Shown piece after piece: positions 7,085 through 16,323 of a stretch of 64,000 nt of DNA (the stretch's first letter is position 1; every line of letters begins with the position of its first letter). The DNA is from Arthrobacter jiangjiafuii (GTDB lineage: Bacteria > Actinomycetota > Actinomycetes > Actinomycetales > Micrococcaceae), in the NCBI RefSeq assembly GCF_018622995.1, contig NZ_CP076022.1, forward strand, positions 1,116,001 through 1,180,000, in the 5' to 3' direction. The position numbers and the translations under genes were made by a program. Under the pieces are notes generated by a model. It had not been told where the DNA came from. It saw nothing but the letters and a program-made list of their open reading frames with translations, and did no database searches.

Positions 7085-8773
7085 ATGGCTACTATCTCCG
7101 ATCCCACCCGAAGCATCCGGGCCCCGCGCGGCACCGCGCTGACCGCCAAGAGCTGGCAGACCGAGGCGCCGCTGCGCATGCTGATGAACAACCTGGACCC
7201 CGAGGTCGCCGAACGCCCCGAGGACCTGGTGGTCTACGGCGGCACCGGCCGGGCCGCCCGCAGCTGGGAAGCCTACGACGCGATCATCCGGACCCTGTCC
7301 ACCCTGGCGGACGACGAGACGCTGCTCGTCCAGTCCGGAAAACCGGTGGGCGTGTTCCGTACCAATGAATGGGCGCCGCGGGTCCTGCTCGCGAACTCGA
7401 ACCTGGTGGGGGACTGGGCCACCTGGCCGGAGTTCCGGCGGCTCGAGGCCGAGGGCCTGATGATGTACGGGCAGATGACGGCCGGCTCCTGGATCTACAT
7501 CGGCACCCAGGGGATCCTGCAGGGCACCTACGAAACCTTCGGCGCCGTCGCCCGCAAGCGCTTCAAGGATGAGAACGCAACGCTGGCCGGCACGCTGACC
7601 CTGACCGGCGGCTGCGGCGGCATGGGCGGCGCGCAGCCGCTGGCCGTGACGCTGAACGGGGGAGCGGTGCTGATTGTCGACGTCGACGAGACCCGCCTGC
7701 GCCGCCGGGCCGGCAAGCGCTACCTGCACGAGGTGGAAACCGACCTGGACACTGCCGTCGCCAAGGTCGTGGCCGCCAAGGCCGAAAAGCGGGCGCTCTC
7801 GGTGGGGCTGGTGGGCAACGCCGCCGAGGTGTTTGAGGAACTGCTGCGCCGGCACAACGCCGGCGAGATCACCGTGGACGTCGTCACGGACCAGACCTCC
7901 GCCCACGATCCGCTGAGCTACCTGCCGGTGGGCATCGCGGTGGAGCAGTGGAAGGCCGAATCCGCGGCGGATCCCGAAGGCTTTACCAAGCAGGCCGGCG
8001 AATCCATGGCCCGGCAGGTCGCCGCGATGGTGGGTTTCCAGGACGCCGGCGCCGAGGTCTTCGACTACGGCAACTCGATCCGCGACGAGGCCCGGCAGGG
8101 CGGCTACGACCGCGCGTTCGAGTTCCCCGGCTTCGTCCCCGCCTACATCCGCCCGCTCTTCTGCGAGGGCATGGGCCCGTTCCGCTGGGTGGCGCTCTCC
8201 GGAGACCCGCAGGACATAGCCGTCACGGACGCCGCGATGAAGGAATTGTTTCCGGAGAACGAGCGGCTGCACCGCTGGCTCGATGCCGCCGCGGAACACG
8301 TGGAGTTCGAGGGGCTGCCGGCCCGGATCTGCTGGCTGGGCTACGGCGACCGGGCCAAGGCCGGGCTGCTGTTCAATCGGCTCGTGGCCGAGGGCAAGGT
8401 CAGCGCGCCCATCGTGATTGGCCGCGACCACCTGGACTCCGGCTCGGTGGCCTCGCCGTACCGGGAAACCGAAGCCATGGCCGACGGCTCCGACGCCGTT
8501 GCCGACTGGCCGTTGCTGAACGCCATGTTGAACACCGCTTCCGGGGCCACCTGGGTCTCCATCCACCACGGCGGCGGTGTCGGCATCGGCCGCTCCATCC
8601 ACGCCGGACAGGTCTCAGTGGCTGACGGGACCGAACTGGCGGCCCGGAAACTGGACCGGCTGCTGACCAATGATCCGGGCACCGGCGTCGTCCGCCATGC
8701 CGACGCCGGCTACCAGCGGGCGGCCGAGGTTGCCGTCGAGCGCGGCATCCGCCTGCCGATGAGCGAAGGCTAG
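7085..8773 (+). CDS. hutU: Urocanate hydratase
   Basis: 562 residues, full length for the family. Converts urocanate to 4-imidazolone-5-propionate using tightly bound NAD+ as an electrophile (EC 4.2.1.49). Diagnostic segments are [19 protein letters not shown] near residue 45, the NAD-binding glycine cluster [16 protein letters not shown] near 180, and [20 protein letters not shown] near the C-terminus. First gene of a tightly packed operon hutU-(M20)-hutF-hutI. ATG 7085 is preceded by a weak GAAAG. Transcription is probably controlled by the IclR protein through the TCTG-N6-CAGA site upstream. Confidence 0.97.
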   Translation: MATISDPTRSIRAPRGTALTAKSWQTEAPLRMLMNNLDPEVAERPEDLVVYGGTGRAARSWEAYDAIIRTLSTLADDETLLVQSGKPVGVFRTNEWAPRVLLANSNLVGDWATWPEFRRLEAEGLMMYGQMTAGSWIYIGTQGILQGTYETFGAVARKRFKDENATLAGTLTLTGGCGGMGGAQPLAVTLNGGAVLIVDVDETRLRRRAGKRYLHEVETDLDTAVAKVVAAKAEKRALSVGLVGNAAEVFEELLRRHNAGEITVDVVTDQTSAHDPLSYLPVGIAVEQWKAESAADPEGFTKQAGESMARQVAAMVGFQDAGAEVFDYGNSIRDEARQGGYDRAFEFPGFVPAYIRPLFCEGMGPFRWVALSGDPQDIAVTDAAMKELFPENERLHRWLDAAAEHVEFEGLPARICWLGYGDRAKAGLLFNRLVAEGKVSAPIVIGRDHLDSGSVASPYRETEAMADGSDAVADWPLLNAMLNTASGATWVSIHHGGGVGIGRSIHAGQVSVADGTELAARKLDRLLTNDPGTGVVRHADAGYQRAAEVAVERGIRLPMSEG

Positions 8774-8820
8774 GAACGGGGATGCCGGCGGCGTTCTTAG
8801 CTGGTGGGAGCATAGACAGG

Positions 8821-10113
8821 GTGAACACAACGAGCGTCGTCAGTCTCCTGTCCGCCATCGAAGATACCGGCCGCGATACCCGCCGCGGCGGCTATTCCCG
8901 CCCGGTGTACTCCAGTGCTGAACTGCAGCTGCGCGAATGGTTCACCGCCGAGGCGGCCCGCCGCGGGCTGGCTGTGGAAACCGACCGGAACGGCATTCTC
9001 TGGGCCTGGTGGGATCTGTCCGACAGCAGCGCGTCCGCCGGCCCGGCCGGCGTTCCGGACCGCCGCGGCGCCCTGGTCACCGGTTCCCATCTCGACTCGG
9101 TCCCTGGTGGCGGTGCCTTCGACGGTCCGCTCGGCGTGGCCAGCGCCCTCGCTGCCGTGGACCTGCTGCGGGCCCGCGAGCGGGACGGCAGCCTGGTCCG
9201 GAACCGGGCGCTCGCCGTCGCGGTGTTCCCGGAGGAGGAAGGGTCGCGGTTCGGCGTCGCCTGCCTCGGCTCGCGCCTGCTGGCCGGAACAATCGACCCG
9301 CGCAAGGCCCTCGCGCTGCGCGACGCCGACGGCAACACCTTCGCCGATGTCTCCCGTACCCACGGGCTGGATCCAGAGGCGATGGGCCGCGACGACGCTG
9401 TACTGCGCACCATCGGCGACTTTGTGGAACTGCACGTGGAGCAGGGACAGGGCCTGAACACCGAGGAATTCACCGACGCGGCCGGGCGCGGACCAGCGCT
9501 GGCCGTGGGCGGGTCGATCCTGGGCCACGGCCGGTGGCGGTTCAGTTTTACCGGTCAGGGCAACCACGCCGGCACCACCCTCATGACCGACCGGGCCGAC
9601 CCCATGGTGGCAGCCGCCCAGCTGATCGTGGCCGTACGCCAGACCGCGTCCGCCCAGCCCGGGGCGCGGGGCACCGTAGGGCGGCTGGAACCGGTTCCCG
9701 GCGGCACCAACGTCATTGCCTCCCGAGTGGAGCTCTGGCTGGACGTCCGGCACCCGGACGACGCCGTAACCGCTTCCCTGGTGGAAAAAATCCACGGCCA
9801 GGCACAGAAAATCGCAGCGTTTGAAGGCTGCACCGTGCACATGACTGAGGAATCCTCCTCCGGCACGGTGCACTTCGACCCCGCACTGCAGCGCTCCCTG
9901 GAGCAGTCCGTTGCGCGTACCGTTCCCGGAGCTCCGGTGCTGGCCACCGGGGCGGGGCACGACGCCGGGGTGCTGGCCGCGCGGGTGCCCACCGGCATGC
10001 TGTTTGTCCGCAACCCGTCCGGCATCAGCCACTCCCCGGAGGAATACGTGGAGAACGATGACGCCGACGCCGGTGTGACAGCGCTCGCGGACGTGCTGGA
10101 AGACCTGCTGTGA
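8821..10113 (+). CDS. M20-family amidohydrolase (allantoate amidohydrolase-like) in the hut operon
   Basis: 430 residues from GTG 8821, where the conserved family N-terminus begins; ATG 8782, with AGGA 6 nt upstream, would add 13 residues. It is a binuclear-metal amidohydrolase of the allantoate amidohydrolase/N-carbamoyl amino acid hydrolase group: metal ligands in TGSHLDSVPGGGAFDG, EEEGSRFG and ELHVEQG, and the dimerisation-domain motif GQGNHAGTTLM. Automatic annotation would name it allantoate amidohydrolase. However, it lies between hutU and hutF, 47 bp after hutU and overlapping hutF by 4 bp (GTGA), and no classical N-formylglutamate deformylase (HutG) is present here, so hydrolysis of N-formyl-L-glutamate is the contextual prediction (inference). 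Confidence 0.8.
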   Translation: MNTTSVVSLLSAIEDTGRDTRRGGYSRPVYSSAELQLREWFTAEAARRGLAVETDRNGILWAWWDLSDSSASAGPAGVPDRRGALVTGSHLDSVPGGGAFDGPLGVASALAAVDLLRARERDGSLVRNRALAVAVFPEEEGSRFGVACLGSRLLAGTIDPRKALALRDADGNTFADVSRTHGLDPEAMGRDDAVLRTIGDFVELHVEQGQGLNTEEFTDAAGRGPALAVGGSILGHGRWRFSFTGQGNHAGTTLMTDRADPMVAAAQLIVAVRQTASAQPGARGTVGRLEPVPGGTNVIASRVELWLDVRHPDDAVTASLVEKIHGQAQKIAAFEGCTVHMTEESSSGTVHFDPALQRSLEQSVARTVPGAPVLATGAGHDAGVLAARVPTGMLFVRNPSGISHSPEEYVENDDADAGVTALADVLEDLL

Positions 10114-11513
10114 CGGCACCTAAACCGGGGCAGGCCATCTGGTGTGAGCAGGGCTGGCTCAACGGCGCGGTGGAGGACGGGATCCGGCTGGAGGTCGACG
10201 ACGCCGGCACTGTCACCTTGGCCACGCCCGCAACCGCCCCGCAGCCCGGGGACCTCCAGCTGACCGGCGTCACCTTCCCCGCGGCGTCGAACGCGCACTC
10301 CCACGCCTTTCACCGGATCCTGCGCGGACGCACCCACGCCGGCGGCCGGGGCAGCTTCTGGACCTGGCGGGAGCAGATGTACGAGGCAGCCGGCACCCTG
10401 ACGCCGGAGCTGTACGAGCAGCTGGCCACCGCGGTGTTTGCCGAGATGGTGGTTGCCGGCTTTACCTCCGTGGCCGAGTTCCACTATGTCCACCATCAGC
10501 CGGACGGCACCCCGTACGGCGGAGAACACTCAGAAGAGCACGCCATGGAGCGGGCGCTGGCCCGGGCCGCCGTCGCCGCCGGCATCCGGCTGACCCTGCT
10601 GGACACCTGCTATCTGGCCGGCGGCTTTGATGCCCCGCTCAACACTGGACAGCAGCGGTTCGGCGATACCGACGCCGCGGCCTGGCTGGAACGGCTGGCC
10701 TCGCTGCGCAACGCCTTGGCCAACGAGTTCGATCCGGCCCAGGTCAGCGTCGGTGCGGCCCTGCACTCAGTGCGCGGCGTTCCGGAGGCCGATCTGGCAA
10801 TGATCGCCGCGCACCTGCCGGCCGATCTTCCGCTGCACATCCACCTCTCCGAACAGCCGGCCGAAAATGAGGCCTGCCTTCAGGCCACCGGCCTGACCCC
10901 GACCATGCTGCTGCACCGGCGCGGCTTGATCAGCCGCCGGCTCTCCGCCGTGCACGCCACCCACCTGACCGGAGAAGACATCGCGGTCCTGGGCGCCGCC
11001 GGTGCCACCGTGGTCATGTGTCCCACCACCGAGGCCGACCTGGCCGACGGCATCGGCCCCGCCGCCGCCCTCCGCGCTGCCGGGGCCCGGATCGCGCTGG
11101 GCACCGACCAGCACGCCGTCGTCGATCCCTTCCTGGAGATGCGCGCGCTGGAATACGGCGAACGGTTGGCCTCGGGGGAACGCGGCCGGTTTACTCCCGG
11201 CGACCTGCATCAGGCCGCCTCCGGTGCCGGAACACACGCCCAGGGGCGGCCGGATCCGGGGCTGGCGCCGGGAAACGTCTGTGATCTGATGAGCGTTGCC
11301 CCCCACAGCCTGCGCACGGCCGGGTCCCGTCCCGGTCAGCTGGCACTGACCGCCACCGCTGCCGATGTCCACACCGTCGTCGTCGGCGGGCGGGTCCTGG
11401 CCCGCAACGGCCGGCACAGCAGCCTGGGCGACCCGGGCGTGCTGCTCGGGGCAGCTATCGCCGCCGTCGACACCGCCGGCGCCACCACTTTCGAAGGAAT
11501 CCCGCACCCATGA
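10110..11513 (+). CDS. hutF: Formimidoylglutamate deiminase
   Basis: 467 residues. An amidohydrolase-superfamily enzyme converting N-formimino-L-glutamate to N-formyl-L-glutamate and ammonia (EC 3.5.3.13). Metal and active-site motifs occur in the expected order: [13 protein letters not shown] (HxH at about residue 60), [19 protein letters not shown] and ALGTDQHAV. The combination of the HAFHRxLRG N-terminal motif with the hut operon separates it from guanine or cytosine deaminases. GTG 10110 overlaps the M20 stop by 4 nt and its own stop overlaps hutI (ATGA), indicating translational coupling. Its presence sets the five-step branch of histidine degradation, which requires a formylglutamate hydrolase. 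Confidence 0.92.
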   Translation: MTAPKPGQAIWCEQGWLNGAVEDGIRLEVDDAGTVTLATPATAPQPGDLQLTGVTFPAASNAHSHAFHRILRGRTHAGGRGSFWTWREQMYEAAGTLTPELYEQLATAVFAEMVVAGFTSVAEFHYVHHQPDGTPYGGEHSEEHAMERALARAAVAAGIRLTLLDTCYLAGGFDAPLNTGQQRFGDTDAAAWLERLASLRNALANEFDPAQVSVGAALHSVRGVPEADLAMIAAHLPADLPLHIHLSEQPAENEACLQATGLTPTMLLHRRGLISRRLSAVHATHLTGEDIAVLGAAGATVVMCPTTEADLADGIGPAAALRAAGARIALGTDQHAVVDPFLEMRALEYGERLASGERGRFTPGDLHQAASGAGTHAQGRPDPGLAPGNVCDLMSVAPHSLRTAGSRPGQLALTATAADVHTVVVGGRVLARNGRHSSLGDPGVLLGAAIAAVDTAGATTFEGIPHP

Positions 11514-12739
11514 CCCCGGCCTCGACCCTCATCACCAACATCGGCGAACTCTCCACGCAGGACTATGCCCAGGGGCCGGAGGCCTCCGTGCTGCGGGATG
11601 CCGCAGTGGTGTTCGAGGGCGAGCGGATCAGCTGGATTGGTGCCGCCGCCGACGCGCCCGCTGCAGACGAGACGATGGACGCCGGAGGACGTGCGGGGCT
11701 GCCCGGCTGGGTGGACTCGCATACGCACCTGGTCTTCGCCGGGGACCGGAGTGCTGAGTTCGAGGCCCGGATGGCGGGGGAGTCCTACGCGGCAGGCGGT
11801 ATTGCCGTTACCACCGCCGCGACCCGCGCGGCGTCGGACTACGACCTGACCCGGCTGTTGCTCGCCCGCGTTGCCGAGGCGGCCGCCGGCGGCACCACCT
11901 ACCTGGAGACCAAGACCGGCTACGGGCTGAACGTTCAGGAGGAGCAGCGCAGCGCCCGGATCGCGTCCACGGTGGCGGACCAGGTCACCTTCCTGGGTGC
12001 GCATCTGGTGCCCGACGGCATGGATGCCGAGGAGTACACCGACCTGGTCTGCACCGCTATGCTCACCGCGGTGCGCCCGTACGTGCAGTGGGCGGATGTG
12101 TTCTGCGAACAGGGAGCCTTCACCGCGGAGCAGTCGAGGCGGGTGCTGGCCGCCTGCCGCAAGGCCGGCCTGGGGCTGCGGGTACATGGAAACCAGCTCG
12201 GATACGGTGCCGGGGTGGCCCTGGCCGTGGAGTTCGGGGCGGCCAGCGTGGACCATGTGAACTACCTGTCCGACGACGACGTCGCGGCGCTCGCGGGCAC
12301 CTGGACCGGGTGGGGGCCGGGGCGCTCCGGAACGCCGGGCACCGTGGCGACCTGCCTGCCGGCCTGTGACCTCTCCACCCGGGCTCCGCTGGCCGATGCG
12401 CGCCGGCTGCTGGACGCCGGGGTGCCGGTGGCCCTGGCCTCGAACTGTAATCCGGGCACCTCCTATACGAGCTCGATGACCTTCTGCGTTGCCACAGCCG
12501 TGCTGCAGATGGGCCTGACCGTCCAGGAGGCCGTCCGGGCGGCCACGTTCGGCGGTGCCCTGGCCCTGCGGGTGCACACCGGGGAGGACCGGGACGGGCA
12601 GCGGGCGGTGGGTTCGCTCGCCGTCGGGCACCGTGCCGATCTGCAGCTGCTCAACGCGCCCTCAGCCGCGCACCTGGCCTACCGGCCGGGTATGCCGCTG
12701 ACCGGCAGTGTCTGGCGGGCCGGTGTGCGGGTGCGCTGA
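11510..12739 (+). CDS. hutI: Imidazolonepropionase
   Basis: 409 residues. Hydrolyses 4-imidazolone-5-propionate to N-formimino-L-glutamate (EC 3.5.2.7); acts between HutU and HutF. Metal ligands are in [13 protein letters not shown] (about 64-76), followed by the family-specific [35 protein letters not shown] and [15 protein letters not shown]. Start ATG 11510 overlaps the hutF stop (ATGA). Last gene of the hut operon; the next gene is 60 bp further and unrelated. Confidence 0.95.
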   Translation: MTPASTLITNIGELSTQDYAQGPEASVLRDAAVVFEGERISWIGAAADAPAADETMDAGGRAGLPGWVDSHTHLVFAGDRSAEFEARMAGESYAAGGIAVTTAATRAASDYDLTRLLLARVAEAAAGGTTYLETKTGYGLNVQEEQRSARIASTVADQVTFLGAHLVPDGMDAEEYTDLVCTAMLTAVRPYVQWADVFCEQGAFTAEQSRRVLAACRKAGLGLRVHGNQLGYGAGVALAVEFGAASVDHVNYLSDDDVAALAGTWTGWGPGRSGTPGTVATCLPACDLSTRAPLADARRLLDAGVPVALASNCNPGTSYTSSMTFCVATAVLQMGLTVQEAVRAATFGGALALRVHTGEDRDGQRAVGSLAVGHRADLQLLNAPSAAHLAYRPGMPLTGSVWRAGVRVR

Positions 12740-12802
12740 TCCGGAGGACGGGTTCATCCCGGCACCCTTGCCCTCCGCTCGCGCTCCGGGTTGAGATGTG
12801 CC

Positions 12803-13369
12803 ATGGGAAAACTCCTTTACCTGATCTCCTGCACCCTGGACGGCTACATCGCCGATGAAACGGGCGACCTGTCCTGGGCAGTCCCGGATGAGGCCATGGT
12901 GGAATCGGTCACCGCGGACCTGGCCAACGTGGGCACGCACCTGTATGGACGGCGGATGTACGAATCCATGGCCGTCTGGGAAACCGATCCTTCCCTCGCC
13001 GAAGGTTCACCGGCGGCAGCAGCCTTCGCCGAGAACTGGAACCGGGCCCACAAAGTGGTCTTCTCCCGCACCCTTGGGGACATCTGGACGGAACGGACCC
13101 GGCTGGAACGGGAATTCACGGTGGAAGCCTTCGACCGGGTGGAGGCCGAGACGCCGGGCGACCTGCTGATTGAAGGTCCCACCGTGACCGCAGCCGCCTT
13201 TGAGCTGGGGCTGGTGGACGTGGTGTCCCTGATGGTCTACCCCGTGACGGTGGGCGCCGGCACCAAGGTGTTTCCCGAGGGACTCAAACTCAACCTGCGG
13301 CTGCTGAGCGAACAGCGCTTCGACAGGACCGGAATGGTCAAACTCACGTACGAAACGGTCCGCTCCTAA
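12803..13369 (+). CDS. RibD C-terminal/DHFR-fold reductase family protein
   Basis: 188 residues. The N-terminus KLLYLISCTLDGYIADETGDLSW and the later GTHLYGRRMYESMAVWE and PGDLLIEGPTVTAAAFELGLVDVVSLMVYPVTVGAGTKVF are characteristic of the dihydrofolate-reductase-fold family related to the RibD reductase domain (YwjB/YyaP-like). These bind NADPH; physiological substrates are mostly unknown. ATG 12803 is chosen since homologues begin with the KLxYxxxxSLDGYIA strand; a TTG 12 nt upstream is possible. Not obviously connected to hut genes. Confidence 0.85.
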   Translation: MGKLLYLISCTLDGYIADETGDLSWAVPDEAMVESVTADLANVGTHLYGRRMYESMAVWETDPSLAEGSPAAAAFAENWNRAHKVVFSRTLGDIWTERTRLEREFTVEAFDRVEAETPGDLLIEGPTVTAAAFELGLVDVVSLMVYPVTVGAGTKVFPEGLKLNLRLLSEQRFDRTGMVKLTYETVRS

Positions 13370-13481
13370 ACCGGACCCCAAACCCCGCCCGCTTCCCACC
13401 GCGGCAGCGGGAGCCGGCCCGGAGCGGAGCAGCCGGGACGCCGGCGGCATCCGGCACGGCGGCATCCGGCACAATGGGACC

Positions 13482-14270
13482 ATGCGCGCCGCCTTTCCCT
13501 CCGCCCCCGCCGAAGCCCTGGATCCGCGGGCGCGGAAGATGCTCGTCTTCGAAATCCTGATTGTGCTGGGACTCTCGCTGGGCAGATCCGGCGTGTACGC
13601 CGTCGTCGAACTCCTGGAAAAAGCCTCCAAGGGCCCCCTCGCCGGGCAGACCACCACGCTGAATCCGGTGCTGGACGAGAGCCCGTGGTTCGACCTGACC
13701 TATCAGCTGCTGGGGATCTTCTTCTCCCTGCTGCCGGTGGCGCTGGTGCTCTACCTGCTGACCGGGCCGGGCAAGAGCGCGTTCCGGCGGATCGGCTTCA
13801 CCTTCGCCAAGCCGCTGCGCGACTTCGGGCTGGGGGTCGCCCTGGCAGCCGTGATCGGCGTCGGCACGCTCGGCGTCTACGCGGCAGGCCGGGCACTGGG
13901 CATCACCACGGCGCTGGTCCCGGCGGCGCTGGACACCTATTGGTGGACCCTGCCGGTGCTGATCCTCTCCGCCCTGCGGCACGCCGTGCTGGAGGAGGTC
14001 ATCGTGGTGGGATACCTGTTTGTGCGGCTGCGGCAGCTGGGCTGGAGCACACCGGCGATCATCCTCACCAGCGCCCTGATCCGCGCCAGTTACCACCTTT
14101 ACCAGGGGATCGGACCGGGCATCGGCAACTTCCTGATGGGGCTGCTCTTCGGCTACGCCTACACCAAAACGAAGCGGGTGATGCCGCTGGTGATCGCGCA
14201 CGCGCTCGTGGATATTGCCGGCTTTGTCGGATTCGCACTGTTCGGTCCGGCGATCGGGATCGGCGGCTGA
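13482..14270 (+). CDS. CPBP family intramembrane metalloprotease
   Basis: 262 residues with about seven hydrophobic helices. The CAAX-protease/bacteriocin-processing (ABI) domain is recognisable at 155-255: motif 1 LEEVIVVGYLFVRL (Glu-Glu pair; the usual Arg is replaced), motif 2 IRASYHLYQG with its His, and motif 3 VIAHALVDIAGF with His and Asp. In bacteria such proteins take part in peptide maturation, immunity or membrane-protein scaffolding; the target is not predictable. A CACAAT -10 lies 6 nt before ATG 13482, consistent with a leaderless message. Confidence 0.88.
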   Translation: MRAAFPSAPAEALDPRARKMLVFEILIVLGLSLGRSGVYAVVELLEKASKGPLAGQTTTLNPVLDESPWFDLTYQLLGIFFSLLPVALVLYLLTGPGKSAFRRIGFTFAKPLRDFGLGVALAAVIGVGTLGVYAAGRALGITTALVPAALDTYWWTLPVLILSALRHAVLEEVIVVGYLFVRLRQLGWSTPAIILTSALIRASYHLYQGIGPGIGNFLMGLLFGYAYTKTKRVMPLVIAHALVDIAGFVGFALFGPAIGIGG

Positions 14271-14318
14271 GCCCTCGTTTCGGAGCCGGGGCGCCGGGTC
14301 CCACGCTAGGCTTTTCGA

Positions 14319-14360
14319 ATGAGCGACGCCGATAAGCACATGGAGAGCACCCCCTCGTGA
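14319..14360 (+). CDS. 13-codon leader ORF overlapping the GH2 start
   Basis: A tiny frame, MSDADKHMESTPS, ends in TGA at 14358-14360, which overlaps the GTG start (14357) of the glycosidase as GTGA. A TAGGCT hexamer at 14307-14312 lies exactly 6 nt before its ATG, the leaderless arrangement seen elsewhere in this window. The GGAGAG inside the frame also serves as ribosome-binding site for the GTG. It may couple translation of the main gene to the leaderless start; coding is unproven. Confidence 0.4.
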   Translation: MSDADKHMESTPS

Positions 14361-16234
14361 CACTGACGACCCCGTGGGGAGCAGACCTGGACCCCGACGC
14401 CGTGCTGCAGGAATATCCCCGGCCGCAGCTGGTCCGCGACAGCTACCTGAACCTCAACGGCTACTGGCAGTACACGATCACCTCGGCCCGCCGCGAACTG
14501 GCCCCCGCGGAGGATGAGTGGGACGGCCGCATCCTGGTGCCCTTCTCTCCTGAGGCCCCGCTCTCCGGCGTCAACCGGCAGCTCCAGCCCCAGCAGGTGC
14601 TCTGGTACCGGCGGACCCTGCGGCTGCCGGCCGGGTTCGCGGGCGAGCGCGTGCTGCTGCACTTCGGGGCCGTGGACCAAAGCTGCACCGTCACGGTCAA
14701 CGGCATCGACGTGGGCGGGCACGACGGCGGCTACCTTCCGTTTTCGCTGGACGTCACCGCTGCGCTGCGCTCCGGAGCTGGAGATGCCGCCGCGGTGGAG
14801 GGCTCCGCGGAGGAACCCGAGCAGGAAATCGTGGTCCGGGTCCGGGACATCAGCAACACCGGCTACGCAAGCCGCGGCAAGCAGACCCTGGACCGTGGCG
14901 GCATCTGGTACACCGCCCAGTCGGGCATCTGGCAGACCGTCTGGCTGGAATCAGTGCCGTGCATCAGCATTTCGCAGCTGGTCCTGGTGCCCTCGCTGGA
15001 CTCCGTGGCGGTGACCGTCCTGCTCGATGGCGAACCGGCCGGGGCCGGTGGCCCCTCCTCAGGCGGCCCTGTCACAGCGGAGCTGCAGGCGGTGATTACC
15101 GTGTCCGCCGGCGGGCGCACTGTGGCGGACGCCGTCGTCGTACCCGGAACCCCGGCACAGATTCCGGTGCCCGACCCGCAGCTGTGGACGCCGGAAGATC
15201 CGTTCCTGTACGACGTGACGGTGCAGCTGCAGGCGGCGGGCGAAACCGTCGACAGCGTCCGCAGCTACACCGGCCTGCGCACCTTCGGCACGGGACCGGA
15301 CGCCGCCGGGCATACCCGGCTGCTGCTCAACGGCCGGCCGTACTTCCACGCCGGGCTGCTGGACCAGGGGTACTGGCCGGACGGGCTGTACACCGCGCCG
15401 TCGGACGAGGCGCTGGCCTACGATATCCAGGCCGCAAAGGACCTGGGCTTCACCTTGCTGCGCAAGCACATCAAGATTGAACCGCTGCGCTGGTACTACC
15501 ACTGCGACCGCCTGGGCATGCTGGTGTGGCAGGACCTGGTCAACGGCGGCCGGCCCTACCGGCCTGCGATTGCCGACGCCCCGGCCGTGGGCGCGCGTCA
15601 TCACGACGACGGCGACTACAAGGCGTTCGGGCGCGCGGACACGCAGGGCCGGGAGGACTTCCGCACCGAGCTGCGCGGCACGGTGGACCTGCTGCGCAAC
15701 GCCGCCTCGATTGCCGTCTGGGTGCCGTTCAACGAAGGCTGGGGGCAGTTCGATGCCAACGCCGCCGCTGACCTGCTGCGCGGCCTGGACCCCACCCGCA
15801 GCATCGACCATGCCAGCGGCTGGCATGACCAGGGCGGGGGAGACCTCAAGAGCGTCCACGTGTACTTCGTGCCGTTCAAGCTGCACCGGGGCTGGCTGAA
15901 GGACGGCCGCGCCGTGGTGCTCTCCGAATACGGTGGCTACAGCCTGCGGGTGCCGGGCCACACATTCAACGACAAGGAGTTCGGCTACCGGCGGTTCAAG
16001 ACACCCGACGCCTTGCTCAAGGCCTACGTGAAGCTGCACCGCAAGCAGATCGAACCGGCGGTGGCCCGGGGCCTGGCCGCGACCGTCTATACGCAGCTGA
16101 CCGACGTCGAGGACGAGGTGAACGGGCTGCTCACCTACGACCGCCGCGTGGTGAAGATCGATGCCGGCACCGTCCGCGGGCTCAATGCCCGGCTGGTCGC
16201 GGCGGCAGCTTCGGCAGCTCCTCCGATCCGGTAA
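14357..16234 (+). CDS. Glycoside hydrolase family 2 protein
   Basis: 625 residues, cytoplasmic (no signal peptide). GH2 architecture: jelly-roll sugar-binding domain (LNLNGYWQY near 31, VDQSCTVTVNGIDVGGHDGGY near 107), immunoglobulin-like domain about 200-310, and TIM barrel from about 315. The catalytic acid/base is Glu460 in VPFNEGWGQFD and the nucleophile is Glu524 in VLSEYGGYS. The short AFxLxxx-poor C-terminus and overall layout are of the uncharacterised beta-galactosidase/glucuronidase-like GH2 group; the sugar specificity cannot be read from the sequence. GTG 14357 has GGAGAG 9 nt upstream and overlaps a 13-codon leader frame. Confidence 0.9.
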   Translation: MTLTTPWGADLDPDAVLQEYPRPQLVRDSYLNLNGYWQYTITSARRELAPAEDEWDGRILVPFSPEAPLSGVNRQLQPQQVLWYRRTLRLPAGFAGERVLLHFGAVDQSCTVTVNGIDVGGHDGGYLPFSLDVTAALRSGAGDAAAVEGSAEEPEQEIVVRVRDISNTGYASRGKQTLDRGGIWYTAQSGIWQTVWLESVPCISISQLVLVPSLDSVAVTVLLDGEPAGAGGPSSGGPVTAELQAVITVSAGGRTVADAVVVPGTPAQIPVPDPQLWTPEDPFLYDVTVQLQAAGETVDSVRSYTGLRTFGTGPDAAGHTRLLLNGRPYFHAGLLDQGYWPDGLYTAPSDEALAYDIQAAKDLGFTLLRKHIKIEPLRWYYHCDRLGMLVWQDLVNGGRPYRPAIADAPAVGARHHDDGDYKAFGRADTQGREDFRTELRGTVDLLRNAASIAVWVPFNEGWGQFDANAAADLLRGLDPTRSIDHASGWHDQGGGDLKSVHVYFVPFKLHRGWLKDGRAVVLSEYGGYSLRVPGHTFNDKEFGYRRFKTPDALLKAYVKLHRKQIEPAVARGLAATVYTQLTDVEDEVNGLLTYDRRVVKIDAGTVRGLNARLVAAAASAAPPIR

Positions 16235-16260
16235 GGGCAGAGCCGGGGCGGTTCGGTAAT

Positions 16261-16320
16261 CCCTCCGCTTTGTGGCAATCCCTCCGCGGCGCAGCGGAGG
16301 GATTGCCACAAAGCGGAGGG
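16261..16320. repeat. Perfect 27-bp inverted repeat (60-bp palindromic element)
   Basis: Arms 16261-16287 and 16294-16320 are perfectly complementary around the 6-nt loop GGCGCA. Each arm is made of a 19-bp unit GCGGAGGGATTGCCACAAA plus the first 8 bases of another. It sits 26 bp after the GH2 stop and 3 bp from the stop of the convergent nuclease-like gene, so it can act as a bidirectional terminator, but the lack of a T-tract and the matching repeats at 17359-17450 suggest a repeat-family element. Confidence 0.85.
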
Positions 16321-16323
16321 GAA

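Noticed and set aside
6953-8602. Minus-strand 549-codon frame over hutU
   Set aside because: Antisense shadow of a well-defined hutU gene; no ribosome-binding site or motif.
16261-16320. Terminal inverted repeat of an insertion sequence
   Set aside because: The two arms face each other across 6 bp with no transposase between; it is a palindromic repeat, not the ends of an element.
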